A DNA stretch of 64,000 nucleotides. Origin: Tissierella sp032104385 (GTDB lineage Bacteria > Bacillota > Clostridia > Tissierellales > Tissierellaceae). A program made the translations under genes and the position numbers. Position 1 is the stretch's first letter. Every line of letters starts with the position of its first letter. Positions 1 to 8,855 of this stretch are shown in pieces. The stretch is from the NCBI RefSeq assembly GCF_032104385.1, contig NZ_DAMCHJ010000003.1, positions 62,001 through 126,000 on the forward strand. The letters run 5' to 3'. Below the pieces are notes generated by a model that was not told the DNA's origin, searched no databases, and saw nothing but the letters and a program-made list of their open reading frames with translations.

Positions 1-431
1 CTACTACTGCTCTAGATGTAACAATTCAAGCTCAAATATTAAATTTGATGAAAAATTTGCAAAAGCAAATTGACACCTCAATAATTTTAATTACACATAA
101 CCTTGGAGTAGTGGCTGATATGTGTGATTATGTATATGTAATGTATGCTGGAAAGGTTATGGAACAAGGAGATGTCTTTGAATTATTTGATAGTCCCTTA
201 CATCCATATACTGAAGGTCTGTTAAAGTCTATTCCTAAAGCAAATAATGATGATGTAAAATTAGAGAGATTATATAGTATTAAGGGAATTGTGCCAAATT
301 TATTATACTTACCAAAAGGATGTAGATTTAGTCCAAGATGTGATTATGCAATGGACATATGCAGAGAAAAAGAACCTGAACTAGTAGATAGTGGTAACGG
401 TCATTTGGTAAGGTGTTTTAAATATAAATAA
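1..431 (+). CDS. oppD: Peptide ABC transporter ATP-binding protein, OppD/DppD type (5' end missing)
   Basis: This is the C-terminal part of an ATPase that powers oligo- or dipeptide import from the cytoplasmic face of an ABC permease. The frame is open from the window edge. It begins inside the D-loop (TALDVTIQ), followed by the switch histidine in ILITHNLGVVADMC and the C-terminal oligopeptide-transporter extension (HPYTEGLLKSIP) with its Cys-bearing GCRFSPRC stretch. The family is about 320-340 residues long, so Walker A, the signature and Walker B lie upstream of the window. The stop is 16 nt before the second ATPase gene, so the two belong to one operon. Opp and Dpp cannot be told apart from this fragment; the dppA-like gene downstream slightly favours dipeptide transport. 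Confidence 0.9.
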   Translation, partial: TTALDVTIQAQILNLMKNLQKQIDTSIILITHNLGVVADMCDYVYVMYAGKVMEQGDVFELFDSPLHPYTEGLLKSIPKANNDDVKLERLYSIKGIVPNLLYLPKGCRFSPRCDYAMDICREKEPELVDSGNGHLVRCFKYK

Positions 432-447
432 TAAGGGTGACGAAAAT

Positions 448-1419
448 ATGGATAATGTAATTATGAGTGTGAAAAATTTAAAAAAGTATTTTACTGTTGA
501 AAAAAGTGGATTGGGCAAGACTTCTGGAACTATACGTGCTGTTGATGATATAAGTTTTGATATACATGAAAAAGAAACATTAGCACTTGTAGGTGAATCG
601 GGATGCGGGAAAAGTACCCTTGGTAGGACAATTCTTCGCCTATTAGATGCAACTGCAGGAGAAGTTTATTTTGAAGGTAAAAATATTTTTGAGTTAAACA
701 AAAATGAGATGCGTGAGTTGAGAAAAGAGATGCAAATAATTTTTCAAGACCCTTATGCTTCTCTTAACCCTAGAATGAAAGTAGTTGATATAATTGGTGA
801 ACCCTTTATAACTCACAATGTAGCTGTAGGTAATGAAAAATTAGAAAGAGTACAAGAGTTAATAGAATTAGTAGGATTGAGAAAAGCCTATGCATCAAGA
901 TATCCTCATATGTTTAGTGGTGGGCAAAGACAAAGAATAGGCATTGCAAGAGCTATTGCATTAAATCCAAAATTTGTTGTATGCGATGAACCAGTTTCTG
1001 CATTAGATGTTTCAATACAATCTCAAATAATTAATCTTTTACTTGATCTTCAAGAAAGAAAGAAATTGACATATTTATTTATTTCTCATGATCTTGATGT
1101 AGTTAGGTATTTATCAAATCGAGTTTGTGTAATGTTTTTAGGCAAAGTTATGGAATTAGGAAATACGGATGAAGTGTATAAATATCCATTGCATCCCTAT
1201 ACTAAATTTTTAATTGCAGCATCGCCAGTACCAGATCCTCATACTAGATATAAGGAAAAGCTTATATTAGAGGGTGATATACCAAGTCCAATGAATCCAC
1301 CTTCAGGTTGTAGATTTCATACAAGATGTCCATATGTAAAGGATTTATGTAAAGGAGAAGAACCAGAAACGAAAAATATAGATGGAAGGCTAGTTACATG
1401 TCATTATCCACTTATATAA
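448..1419 (+). CDS. oppF: Peptide ABC transporter ATP-binding protein, OppF/DppF type
   Basis: Second ATPase of the peptide importer, expected to pair with the OppD-type subunit just upstream. All motifs are present in order: Walker A GESGCGKST (about residues 50-58), Q-loop QDPYASL, signature SGGQRQR, Walker B VVCDEP followed by D-loop SALD, and the switch histidine in ISHDLD. The C-terminal Oligo_HPN-type extension carries HPYTKFL and GCRFHTRCPY. At 323 residues it has the normal family length. The ATG at 448 is preceded by AAGGGTGA. Permease and binding-protein genes are not in the window, so the substrate is inferred only from the family and from the neighbouring peptidase. Confidence 0.93.
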   Translation: MDNVIMSVKNLKKYFTVEKSGLGKTSGTIRAVDDISFDIHEKETLALVGESGCGKSTLGRTILRLLDATAGEVYFEGKNIFELNKNEMRELRKEMQIIFQDPYASLNPRMKVVDIIGEPFITHNVAVGNEKLERVQELIELVGLRKAYASRYPHMFSGGQRQRIGIARAIALNPKFVVCDEPVSALDVSIQSQIINLLLDLQERKKLTYLFISHDLDVVRYLSNRVCVMFLGKVMELGNTDEVYKYPLHPYTKFLIAASPVPDPHTRYKEKLILEGDIPSPMNPPSGCRFHTRCPYVKDLCKGEEPETKNIDGRLVTCHYPLI

Positions 1420-1499
1420 TTAGTTTATTATTAAATAGTTACAAATAGATAAAAAGTTTAACAATTATAAACAAAAACTTTAAATAAGGGGGAAAACTT

Positions 1500-2297
1500 A
1501 TGAGGGTATTTATGAGCGTTGATATGGAAGGAATTACTTCTACTACAAAATGGGATGAGTGTAATCCTGATAAAAAGGATTATGCCTATCATGCAGAACA
1601 AATGACTAATGAAGTTATAGCTGCCTGTGAAGGAGCTATTGCTGCAGGTGTTGATGAAATTGTAATTAAAGATGCCCATGGTTCAGCTACAAATATTGAT
1701 GTAACCAAATTACCTGAATGTGCAAAATTAATAAGAGGATGGTCTGGACACCCGTATAGTATGGTTGAGGGGTTAGATAATACATTTGATGCAGTTATGT
1801 TCATTGGATATCATTCAGCTGCAGGTAGAGAAGGGAATCCTATGTCTCATACATTTACATCAAGACCTTTATATATAAAAATCAATGAAGAGTATGGAAG
1901 TGAATTTTTATTATATAGTTATGCTGCAACTTATGAGGGAGTACCAACAGTATTATTAACTGGAGATAAGATGCTATGTGAAGATAGTCAAAAACTTCAT
2001 CCAAGCTTATATACTGTAGCAGTAAAGGAAGGAGTCGGCTCATCTACAGTAAATTTATCTACTAAAAAATCCTTAAAGCTTATAAGAGAGAATGCAGAAA
2101 AATCTTTAAAGCAAGATTTAAACAAAGCAAAAATAGAGTTGCCTAAAAACTTTAAAGTAGAGATTTGTTTTAAAGAACATACTTATGCAAATAAGATGTT
2201 CTATTATCCAGGGATGGAAAAAATAGATAGCAATACTCTATTATTTAATACAGATGATTATTTTGAAGTATTGAGGATGACATATTTTTTATTGTAA
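1500..2297 (+). CDS. dppA: D-aminopeptidase DppA-like (M55 family metallopeptidase)
   Basis: Zinc-dependent D-aminopeptidase of the M55 family, which in Bacillus releases N-terminal D-residues such as D-Ala from peptides taken up by the Dpp transporter. The family metal ligands are visible: SVDMEG supplies Asp8 and Glu10, KDAHG supplies His60, and GYHSAAG supplies His105. The length of 265 residues is close to the 274 of Bacillus DppA. The ATG at 1500 follows a clear AAGGGGGAA ribosome binding site. It lies 80 nt after the transporter ATPases, which suggests linked use of cell-wall-derived peptides, and it is followed by an intrinsic terminator. Confidence 0.9.
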   Translation: MRVFMSVDMEGITSTTKWDECNPDKKDYAYHAEQMTNEVIAACEGAIAAGVDEIVIKDAHGSATNIDVTKLPECAKLIRGWSGHPYSMVEGLDNTFDAVMFIGYHSAAGREGNPMSHTFTSRPLYIKINEEYGSEFLLYSYAATYEGVPTVLLTGDKMLCEDSQKLHPSLYTVAVKEGVGSSTVNLSTKKSLKLIRENAEKSLKQDLNKAKIELPKNFKVEICFKEHTYANKMFYYPGMEKIDSNTLLFNTDDYFEVLRMTYFLL

Positions 2298-2340
2298 AAT
2301 TATACCATGAATAGAAAAAATATCATATAAATTTTATCAG

Positions 2341-2366
2341 AAGAACTCTTTCAAGAGTTCTTTTTT
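2341..2366 (+). terminator. Intrinsic terminator after dppA
   Basis: A 10-bp perfect stem (AAGAACTCTT / AAGAGTTCTT) with a very small loop runs directly into six T residues. It ends the transporter-dppA transcription unit. Confidence 0.85.
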
Positions 2367-2433
2367 ATCAATATGCACATAATAGTCCTAAAAGAATAAA
2401 TTATATTATATAATCTTTTTAGGAGGTTTTTAT

Positions 2434-3495
2434 ATGGCAAAAATACGAAGAATATTTCCAGGAGGAAATACGTCTAATGGTTTTTACTCTTTTCACGATA
2501 ATATCATAGGTTTAAATAGAAATGCATTATATATATTAAAGGGCATGCCAGGAGGTGGGAAATCTTCTTTAATGAAGGAAATAGGTGAAAGAATTTTCAA
2601 TGAAGGCTATAGTATAGAGTACCACCATTGTCCATCAGATCCCAACTCTATAGATGGGATGGTTATATGCGAACTTGGTATAGCTATTGTAGACGGCACT
2701 CCTCCACATACAATTGAGCCTTTATATCCAGGATTAACAGATAAAATAATAGATTTAGCACAATTTATAGATTCTCGTTCTTTAGAATCTAATAAGGCAG
2801 AGATAGTTAAGGCTAAGATAAATAATAAATATGCCTATAGAAAGGCATTTAATTATTTTAAGGCTGCAAAAATCATATTTAGGGAAATAGAAGATGATAA
2901 TAAATTAAAACTAGATATTAAAGAGATAAATAATGAAAGTAGAAAAATTTTAGAAAAAATTTTTTCTAAAAAAGAGAAAAAAATAATATCTAATGGATTT
3001 GGAGAAAGACATTTATTCTCTACGGCTTATACACCTTATGGATTCGTGGACTATACAAATACTATATTGGAATGGGTAGAAGATATATATTATATAGATG
3101 GAACTATAGGAACAGGAAAAGATACTTTACTAAGTAGAATATTAGGAGAATCAAAATTAAGAAACTATGAAATAGAGATATATCATGATGCTCTGATACC
3201 AGAAAAAATTGAATCTATATTTATTAAGGAATTAGATACAATAATAACTTCAAATAAATATGGGGAAAAATTTGCAAAAACAAAAATAGATTTAAATAAA
3301 TATTTAGATAATAGCAAATTAAATAGAGAAGATTATAAGATGTTTAATATTTTAGTAGATAAAGGGATTGAAAGTTTAAATGGAGCAAAAGAAAATCATT
3401 TTATTTTAGAAAAATCTTACAAACCATCTGTTGATTTCTTAGGAGTTACTAAGGTTAAAGAAGAAATATCTAATGAGATTCTAAGTTATATATAA
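2434..3495 (+). CDS. Double P-loop ATPase, PRK06851-like family
   Basis: A 353-residue cytoplasmic protein with two nucleotide-binding P-loops, one in each half: GMPGGGKSS near residues 37-45 and GTIGTGKDT near residue 226. The overall look matches a clostridial and bacillar family (PRK06851) that appears to have arisen by internal duplication. Its biochemical role is not known to me. The ATG at 2434 has an excellent AGGAGG site about 7 nt upstream. It is transcribed alone, between the dppA terminator and a bidirectional terminator shared with the converging alaX-like gene. The family call is from memory; the two P-loops are directly visible. Confidence 0.7.
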   Translation: MAKIRRIFPGGNTSNGFYSFHDNIIGLNRNALYILKGMPGGGKSSLMKEIGERIFNEGYSIEYHHCPSDPNSIDGMVICELGIAIVDGTPPHTIEPLYPGLTDKIIDLAQFIDSRSLESNKAEIVKAKINNKYAYRKAFNYFKAAKIIFREIEDDNKLKLDIKEINNESRKILEKIFSKKEKKIISNGFGERHLFSTAYTPYGFVDYTNTILEWVEDIYYIDGTIGTGKDTLLSRILGESKLRNYEIEIYHDALIPEKIESIFIKELDTIITSNKYGEKFAKTKIDLNKYLDNSKLNREDYKMFNILVDKGIESLNGAKENHFILEKSYKPSVDFLGVTKVKEEISNEILSYI

Positions 3496-3540
3496 AACTA
3501 AAGGTTAGAGGGATTTCTCTCTAACCTTTAGTTTTGCTTT
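3494..3540. terminator. Bidirectional terminator between the P-loop ATPase gene and the alaX-like gene
   Basis: A 17-bp perfect inverted repeat (arms 3494-3510 and 3519-3535, 8-nt loop) lies between two convergent genes. A-rich and T-rich flanks let it work in both directions. It includes the stop codon and last codons of the alaX-like gene. Confidence 0.85.
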
Positions 3541-4723
3541 TTATATTTTCAAAAAAAATATTTAGTAAGTTATCTAAGTCATCAAGAGAACATCCACCTT
3601 GGATAGTTTGAGGGCTACCTCCACCTTTAATCTCAAATTCCTCTGATACCTCTTTGAATATATCTTTAAGGTTAATATTTAAGTCTTTTGACACGCTAAT
3701 CAAAAACTGTCCTTTATTTTCATATTTAGAACCATAAATTTGAATAGATTTCTCTATATTATTTAAGTGAACTGATATCTTATTAATTGTCTTTAAATCT
3801 CTATCATCAAATATTTTAGTAACAAATGAAATTCCATCTATCTTTATAGCATTTTTTAATAAATCTTCTCCTTTATATCTAAGGAGTTCTTCTTGAAGAT
3901 TTCTATTGCTTTTTTCTAAATCTTCTTTTTGGTTATAGAGAATTTTAACCTTTTCTAATACATCAGTATCTTTTGAAGATAATAGTAAGCTAATATCTTT
4001 AATCATTTTACTTTTCCATCTATAGTCAAATAATGCTCTGTTACCACAAACAAATTCAATTCTAATATTACCCTTATATTTTTCCCATTTTCTTATCTTT
4101 ATAAGTCCTATTTCTCCAGTGTTTCTTAAATGAGTACCAGCACAAGGGGAAAAATCTATATTATCAATTTCGACTATACGAATATTAGAATTTACAGTTG
4201 GTTGCTTTCTAATTGGAAGTTTATTTATATCATTTTTTTCAATATAATAGGATTTAATCTCGAAATTTGAAAATATTATTCTATTTGCATACATTTCGAT
4301 TTTTTCAGAATCCTCTTCAGATAAATCTGGTAAAGTAATATCAATATATACATAATCTTTTCCTATATGGAAACCAATAGTTTCACCATTATAGAGTTTA
4401 TAAAATGCAGCAGATAGTAGATGTTGACCAGTATGTTGTTGCATATTATCAAATCTATTTTCCCAATCTATATTTAGGATTACTTTATCACTATAAATAT
4501 TTTCTTTCGTTACATGGATTATATCAGAATCTTCTTCATACACTTCTAATACTTGAACACCATTTATAGTACCTCTATCTCCAGGTTGCCCTCCAGATAA
4601 ATGAGGGTAAAAGATTGTCCTATTAAGCTTTATATAATATTTTCCATCTTTATATATTTTATCAACTATCCTTGAATCAATTTCTCGTAAATAAGGATTA
4701 TCTAAATAAAGTCTATTTGTCAT
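3521..4723 (-). CDS. Alanyl-tRNA editing protein, AlaX-L type with DHHA1 domain
   Basis: Trans-editing protein that hydrolyses mischarged Ser- or Gly-tRNA(Ala). It resembles the editing and C-terminal parts of alanyl-tRNA synthetase without the aminoacylation core. Zinc-binding editing-site motifs are present: HTGQH (about residues 97-101) and CAGTH (about 193-197). GGQPGDRG near residue 45 is the typical N-terminal loop. A coiled region links to a C-terminal DHHA1 domain ending in GGGSPQTIQGG. The length of 400 residues fits the long AlaX class. The start follows GAAGGGA on the minus strand. It is monocistronic and convergent with the upstream plus-strand gene. Confidence 0.9.
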   Translation of the reverse strand: MTNRLYLDNPYLREIDSRIVDKIYKDGKYYIKLNRTIFYPHLSGGQPGDRGTINGVQVLEVYEEDSDIIHVTKENIYSDKVILNIDWENRFDNMQQHTGQHLLSAAFYKLYNGETIGFHIGKDYVYIDITLPDLSEEDSEKIEMYANRIIFSNFEIKSYYIEKNDINKLPIRKQPTVNSNIRIVEIDNIDFSPCAGTHLRNTGEIGLIKIRKWEKYKGNIRIEFVCGNRALFDYRWKSKMIKDISLLLSSKDTDVLEKVKILYNQKEDLEKSNRNLQEELLRYKGEDLLKNAIKIDGISFVTKIFDDRDLKTINKISVHLNNIEKSIQIYGSKYENKGQFLISVSKDLNINLKDIFKEVSEEFEIKGGGSPQTIQGGCSLDDLDNLLNIFFENIKSKTKG

Positions 4724-4803
4724 TTAGTTATCATTCCCTTCAACATTATATATTATATATTACCATAAAAAAACAAAAACAATAATAAAATATTAGGTCA
4801 CTA

Positions 4804-4812
4804 TGTTATAAT
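4804..4812 (+). promoter_or_regulatory. Extended -10 promoter upstream of the comEC pair
   Basis: TGTTATAAT is an extended -10 element (TG-n-TATAAT) with no convincing -35. It lies about 30 nt before a small ORF that precedes comEC, in an otherwise promoter-free gap. Confidence 0.45.
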
Positions 4813-4839
4813 AATATAAAATGAATTGAGGTGGTATAT

Positions 4840-4920
4840 ATGCCAGATGGTAGCATATTGGTTTTATTGGGAGTGATACTTATGATTTGGAGCTTAAATA
4901 GGATGCATAGAAAAAAATAA
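4840..4920 (+). CDS. Small hydrophobic protein (26 aa) preceding comEC
   Basis: A 26-codon ORF starting at an ATG 5 nt after GAGGTGG and ending in TAA 13 nt before comEC. The product has a short polar N-terminus (MPDGS), one possible membrane segment (ILVLLGVILMIW) and a positive end (RMHRKK). The good ribosome binding site, tight spacing to comEC and membrane-peptide composition support translation. I do not recognise a family. It could be a small membrane protein or a leader peptide that couples translation to comEC. Confidence 0.5.
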   Translation: MPDGSILVLLGVILMIWSLNRMHRKK

Positions 4921-4933
4921 GCTGGAGGGTTTT

Positions 4934-7378
4934 ATGAATAGGCCTTTTGTGTTTATAACAATTCCATTAGCTTTAGGAATAATCATATCTTATTATTTAG
5001 AGATTAATAAAACTGTAAGTTTTATTTTAATTGTATTGACTATAGGAATTTATATTTTAAATCTTATAATGGAAAAATCAAACACTATATTATTATTTTC
5101 AATTCTTAGTTTATTAGGTGTGATACTTGGGAGTCATAGTTTAAATAGCAGTATTCTTTCAACAGAAGTAGATAGAGATATTGTGTTTAATGGTATTGTT
5201 GATGAAATAATTTGTAAAGATGAAGAACAAGGGAAATATATTATTAAAGTTAATAAAATAGTAGATAATTCAATATATACTAGAGTAAAAGAAAAAATGG
5301 TATTAAAAGTCATAGGGGATAAAAATATTGAGTTAGGTGATGAAATAAGTTTTATAGGGAAATTAAAAATTCCACAAAAAAATACTAATCCAATGCTTTT
5401 TAATTATAGATTAAATTTACTATCAAATAAAATACATACAATAATGACCATAAAAGATTATTCCATAACAGAAATCAAAAAAATAGATAAACCTTTTAGA
5501 TATAGGATAAAGGCTAGTTTTATAGAAAGTATAGAAAATTTATTTGATAATAATTTAAATGAGGACAACAGCTCCATGATGAAAAGTATAATATTGGGAG
5601 AGTCCTCATATTTGGAAGAAGAGAATTTGGAGAAATATAGAAACCTAGGATTAGCCCATATATTGGCTGTATCAGGATTACATATAGGAATAATAGCTGG
5701 ATTTTTAAATTATATATTATCTCATTTAGGTATAAAAAGAAAATTAAATATAGTTATAACACTTAGTATTATCTGGATTTACGGGTATCTAATAGGATTT
5801 CCACCTTCTTTACTTAGAGCCAATATAATGTTTAGTATAATTTTTTATGGGGAGTCTCTAAGAGAGCCCTATGATTCTATCAATACTTTGTTCTTTGCAA
5901 TGTTTATTCTATTAATAGCAAATCCAATTTGGATTTTTAATATTGGATTTCAACTTTCATTTATGGCAGCGTTTTCAATAATTTATTTTACACCTAAGAT
6001 ACAAAGAAAATTATACCCCTATAATAACAAAATAGTCTATGGATTATCTGGTATATTAGGAGTTCAGATAGGATTATTGCCAGTACAAGCCTATTATTTT
6101 AATAAGATATCAATATTAAGTATACTCTCTAATCTAATTATAGTTCCCATGTTATCTTTATCCTTAATCCTAGGGGGAATTATGGTATGCTTATTTTATA
6201 CAATACCAATATTGACCTCATTAATAGGTAATATATTAAACTTGACTTTATCAATACAATTTAAACTGGTAGATATTTTATATAAGATACCCTTTGGTAT
6301 ATTAAACCTTCATTCGCCAAACATTTTTGAGATTTTTCTATATTATATTTTGTTGCTTATAATATTTAAAGTTATAAGAATAGATAGATTTAGTTTTAAT
6401 ATTAAAAAATCCATTATATATTATTTTGTTATTTTAATATTATTTAATTTTTTAGTACTACTTAATGATAAATCTATTGACATACATTTTATAGATGTAG
6501 GTCAAGGTGATTCAGCTTTAATTAATACTAAAAAAGGAAGCTATTTAATAGACACTGGTGGAAACATAATGGACTCCTTTGATATAGGAAAGAATATTAC
6601 ATTTCCCTATTTACAGAAAAATGGCATAAATAAGCTTAGGGGTGTTTTTATAACTCATTTTGATGATGACCATTGTAAGTCATTGCCGCTTTTAATGGAT
6701 AATATAGATATAAGTAATATTTTAATATCCTACAAAGACAATGAAAATCCAGTGTATAATAAAATAAAGGAAAAAGACATACCTTTAACTATATTAAAAG
6801 AAAAAGACTTAATATGGTTAGATGAAAACACATCTATAGAAGTTTTAAGTCCAAATGAAGATTTAAGAAAAGCAAAATTAAGTCCTAATAATTTATCCTT
6901 AGTATTTTTACTTTCATATTATGATAAGAAAATATTATTTACTGGGGATATAGAGAAAGAAGCAGAGGTCATATTGGCAAATAAGCTTAAGGAAAATATT
7001 GATATAATAAAAGTACCTCATCATGGAAGCAATACTTCCTCTACAGAAGAACTTTTAAATAACATAAGACCATCAATAGGAGTTATTTCAGTGGGAAGAA
7101 ATAATTTTTATGGACATCCAAAGGAAGAAGTTCTAGATAGATATAATAAATTAGGTACCAGATTATATAGAACAGATACTATGGGATTGATTACAGTAAA
7201 ATTAAATAAACAAGAAATAGATATTAGACCATTTATACGTGATAAATTGAAATTAACGGCTTTATTAAAAGAAAACTTAATGGATATTATTATATATATA
7301 GTATATTATTTAATAACTTATGTTTTAATAAAGATTTATTTACATCTAGAAGAGGGGTTGGCAGTTAATGAATTATAG
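4934..7378 (+). CDS. comEC: DNA internalization competence protein ComEC/Rec2
   Basis: Polytopic membrane protein that forms the channel for single-stranded DNA uptake during natural transformation. The N-terminus has two or three membrane segments and an OB-like soluble region. The central Competence domain (about residues 225-500) is strongly hydrophobic and contains LAHILAVSGLHIGII. From about residue 517 a metallo-beta-lactamase-like domain follows, with IDVGQGDSAL, the metal motif THFDDDHC and the later PHHGSNTSS. The 814 residues match the full-length fused form. The last 40 residues form an extra hydrophobic tail. The gene overlaps holA by 11 nt, a pairing also seen in Bacillus. No comEA is present in the window. 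Confidence 0.93.
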   Translation: MNRPFVFITIPLALGIIISYYLEINKTVSFILIVLTIGIYILNLIMEKSNTILLFSILSLLGVILGSHSLNSSILSTEVDRDIVFNGIVDEIICKDEEQGKYIIKVNKIVDNSIYTRVKEKMVLKVIGDKNIELGDEISFIGKLKIPQKNTNPMLFNYRLNLLSNKIHTIMTIKDYSITEIKKIDKPFRYRIKASFIESIENLFDNNLNEDNSSMMKSIILGESSYLEEENLEKYRNLGLAHILAVSGLHIGIIAGFLNYILSHLGIKRKLNIVITLSIIWIYGYLIGFPPSLLRANIMFSIIFYGESLREPYDSINTLFFAMFILLIANPIWIFNIGFQLSFMAAFSIIYFTPKIQRKLYPYNNKIVYGLSGILGVQIGLLPVQAYYFNKISILSILSNLIIVPMLSLSLILGGIMVCLFYTIPILTSLIGNILNLTLSIQFKLVDILYKIPFGILNLHSPNIFEIFLYYILLLIIFKVIRIDRFSFNIKKSIIYYFVILILFNFLVLLNDKSIDIHFIDVGQGDSALINTKKGSYLIDTGGNIMDSFDIGKNITFPYLQKNGINKLRGVFITHFDDDHCKSLPLLMDNIDISNILISYKDNENPVYNKIKEKDIPLTILKEKDLIWLDENTSIEVLSPNEDLRKAKLSPNNLSLVFLLSYYDKKILFTGDIEKEAEVILANKLKENIDIIKVPHHGSNTSSTEELLNNIRPSIGVISVGRNNFYGHPKEEVLDRYNKLGTRLYRTDTMGLITVKLNKQEIDIRPFIRDKLKLTALLKENLMDIIIYIVYYLITYVLIKIYLHLEEGLAVNEL

Positions 7379-8399
7379 TGAATTTATGAATCTTATAAAT
7401 AAGGATAATCTATTATCGGTATATTTATTTACAGGAGCCGAAGAATATCTTATGAATGAGGCAATAGAATCTTTAAAGGAAAGGTATATTGATGAATCTT
7501 TGGAAGCATTAAACTATATGATAATAGATGGCAAAGAAATGAAATTTGACAATATTTTAAATGCATGCGAAACGCTACCATTTATGTCATCTAAAAAATT
7601 AGTCATTATAAAAGATATCAGTGAAATTATAGAAAATGAAGGTGATGATTTAGAAGGAAAAATTAGCTCATATGTAGAAAAATTAGATAGTTACCTTTGC
7701 TTAATTATAATGGATAGGTCAAATAAACTTAAAAAAACAAATAAATTATATAAAGCTATTAATAGATTAAATGGAGTAGTAGAATTTAATAAATTAAAAG
7801 GAAAAGAACTAAATATATGGGTGGAAAATAGATTAAAGAATTATAAAAAAAGAATATCAAATGCAAATTTAAACTATTTTATTCAGGAAATGGGATATAG
7901 TGACTATACTAGCATTAAGACTCTTTATGATTTAGAAAACGAATTATTAAAATTAATTAACTATGTATCTAATAATGAAATTGTAAAAGAGGATATAGAT
8001 ATGGTTTTAGCTAGGACATTAGATACTAATATATTTAATTTGCTTGCTAGTATAAATAAGAGAGATAGTGATTCAGCTTTAAAGATATTTAATGAAATGT
8101 ATATATCAAACGAGCCAGTTCAAAGGATACTTGCTATGATAATAAGGCAATTAAGATTAATGTTAGGATATAAATTATATAGGGCAAAAGGATATTCTGA
8201 AGGAGAAGTTCAAGAAAAATTACAGATAAAACCCTATGAGTTCAAAAAAATATCTAAAGAATCCTATAATTTCACTGAAAACCAACTTGAAAAAGTATTG
8301 AATTACATTTTAGAATTAGATATAAAACAAAAAACTAGCTCCTATGACGAAAAACTAGCTCTTGAAATGTTAATTATTAAATTAGCTTATTTGACATAA
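7368..8399 (+). CDS. holA: DNA polymerase III subunit delta
   Basis: Delta subunit of the clamp loader, which opens the beta sliding clamp for loading onto DNA. The 343-residue length and the N-terminal pattern (YLFTGAEEYLMNEAI, then a strand-rich region with LPFMSSKKLVIIKD) are typical of HolA. The C-terminal helical collar domain follows (NEPVQRILAMIIRQLRLML). The ATG at 7368 lies inside the comEC 3' end and is preceded by GAGGGGTTGG, so translation is probably coupled to comEC. A terminator shared with rpsT follows directly. Confidence 0.92.
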   Translation: MNYSEFMNLINKDNLLSVYLFTGAEEYLMNEAIESLKERYIDESLEALNYMIIDGKEMKFDNILNACETLPFMSSKKLVIIKDISEIIENEGDDLEGKISSYVEKLDSYLCLIIMDRSNKLKKTNKLYKAINRLNGVVEFNKLKGKELNIWVENRLKNYKKRISNANLNYFIQEMGYSDYTSIKTLYDLENELLKLINYVSNNEIVKEDIDMVLARTLDTNIFNLLASINKRDSDSALKIFNEMYISNEPVQRILAMIIRQLRLMLGYKLYRAKGYSEGEVQEKLQIKPYEFKKISKESYNFTENQLEKVLNYILELDIKQKTSSYDEKLALEMLIIKLAYLT

Positions 8400-8400
8400 A

Positions 8401-8426
8401 AAAACTTCGGCCTCCCGAAGTTTTAT
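8401..8426. terminator. Bidirectional terminator between holA and rpsT
   Basis: A 10-bp perfect stem (AAAACTTCGG / CCGAAGTTTT) with a 4-nt CCTC loop sits between the convergent holA and rpsT genes. It has T-rich flanks usable in both directions. Confidence 0.88.
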
Positions 8427-8435
8427 CTACTTTAA

Positions 8436-8699
8436 TTACATTGCGCTATTTAATTTCTTCGTTAAGCGGCTAACTTTTCTAGATGCATTATTCATATGCA
8501 TAACATTTTTATGAGCAGCTTTCTTTAACTTCTTGTCAATAGCTTTAAGTAATACTTTTGCCTCATCAAAATTTTCGTTTTCAATAGCTTTATCAAATTT
8601 TTTAATATATGTTTTAATTTCAGATTTTCTAGCTTTATTTATAGCTGTTTTTTTCTCTGTAATAAGAATTCTTTTTTTAGCAGATTTAATATTTGCCAA
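8436..8699 (-). CDS. rpsT: 30S ribosomal protein S20
   Basis: Small ribosomal subunit protein that binds 16S rRNA early in assembly. The sequence is the usual Lys- and Ala-rich three-helix protein, with NIKSAKKRI near the N-terminus and KKAAHKNVMHMN further on. The frame is open to an upstream ATG at 8759, but the real start is the TTG at 8699. That TTG has a perfect GAGGAGGTG ribosome binding site and gives the family-standard N-terminus (M)ANIKSAKKR and a normal length of 87 residues. It is the only minus-strand gene inside this core block and has its own promoter. Confidence 0.95.
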   Translation of the reverse strand: MANIKSAKKRILITEKKTAINKARKSEIKTYIKKFDKAIENENFDEAKVLLKAIDKKLKKAAHKNVMHMNNASRKVSRLTKKLNSAM

Positions 8700-8730
8700 T
8701 AGTTTCACCTCCTCTAATCTAACAAAAAAC

Positions 8731-8759
8731 ATTTTATCATGAAGAACTATAAAATGCAA
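8731..8759 (-). promoter_or_regulatory. Promoter of rpsT
   Basis: On the minus strand, TTGCAT (-35) and TAAAAT (-10) are separated by 17 bp, with a TG one base before the -10. Transcription would start about 25 nt before the rpsT TTG start. Confidence 0.65.
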
Positions 8760-8855
8760 GGATATTTAACATTATAATGGATAAAATTATAATAAAAGCT
8801 TTTATTGAAGCATTAAAACATTTAAGGAAACTTTTATCAAGAGAGGAGAATTAAA

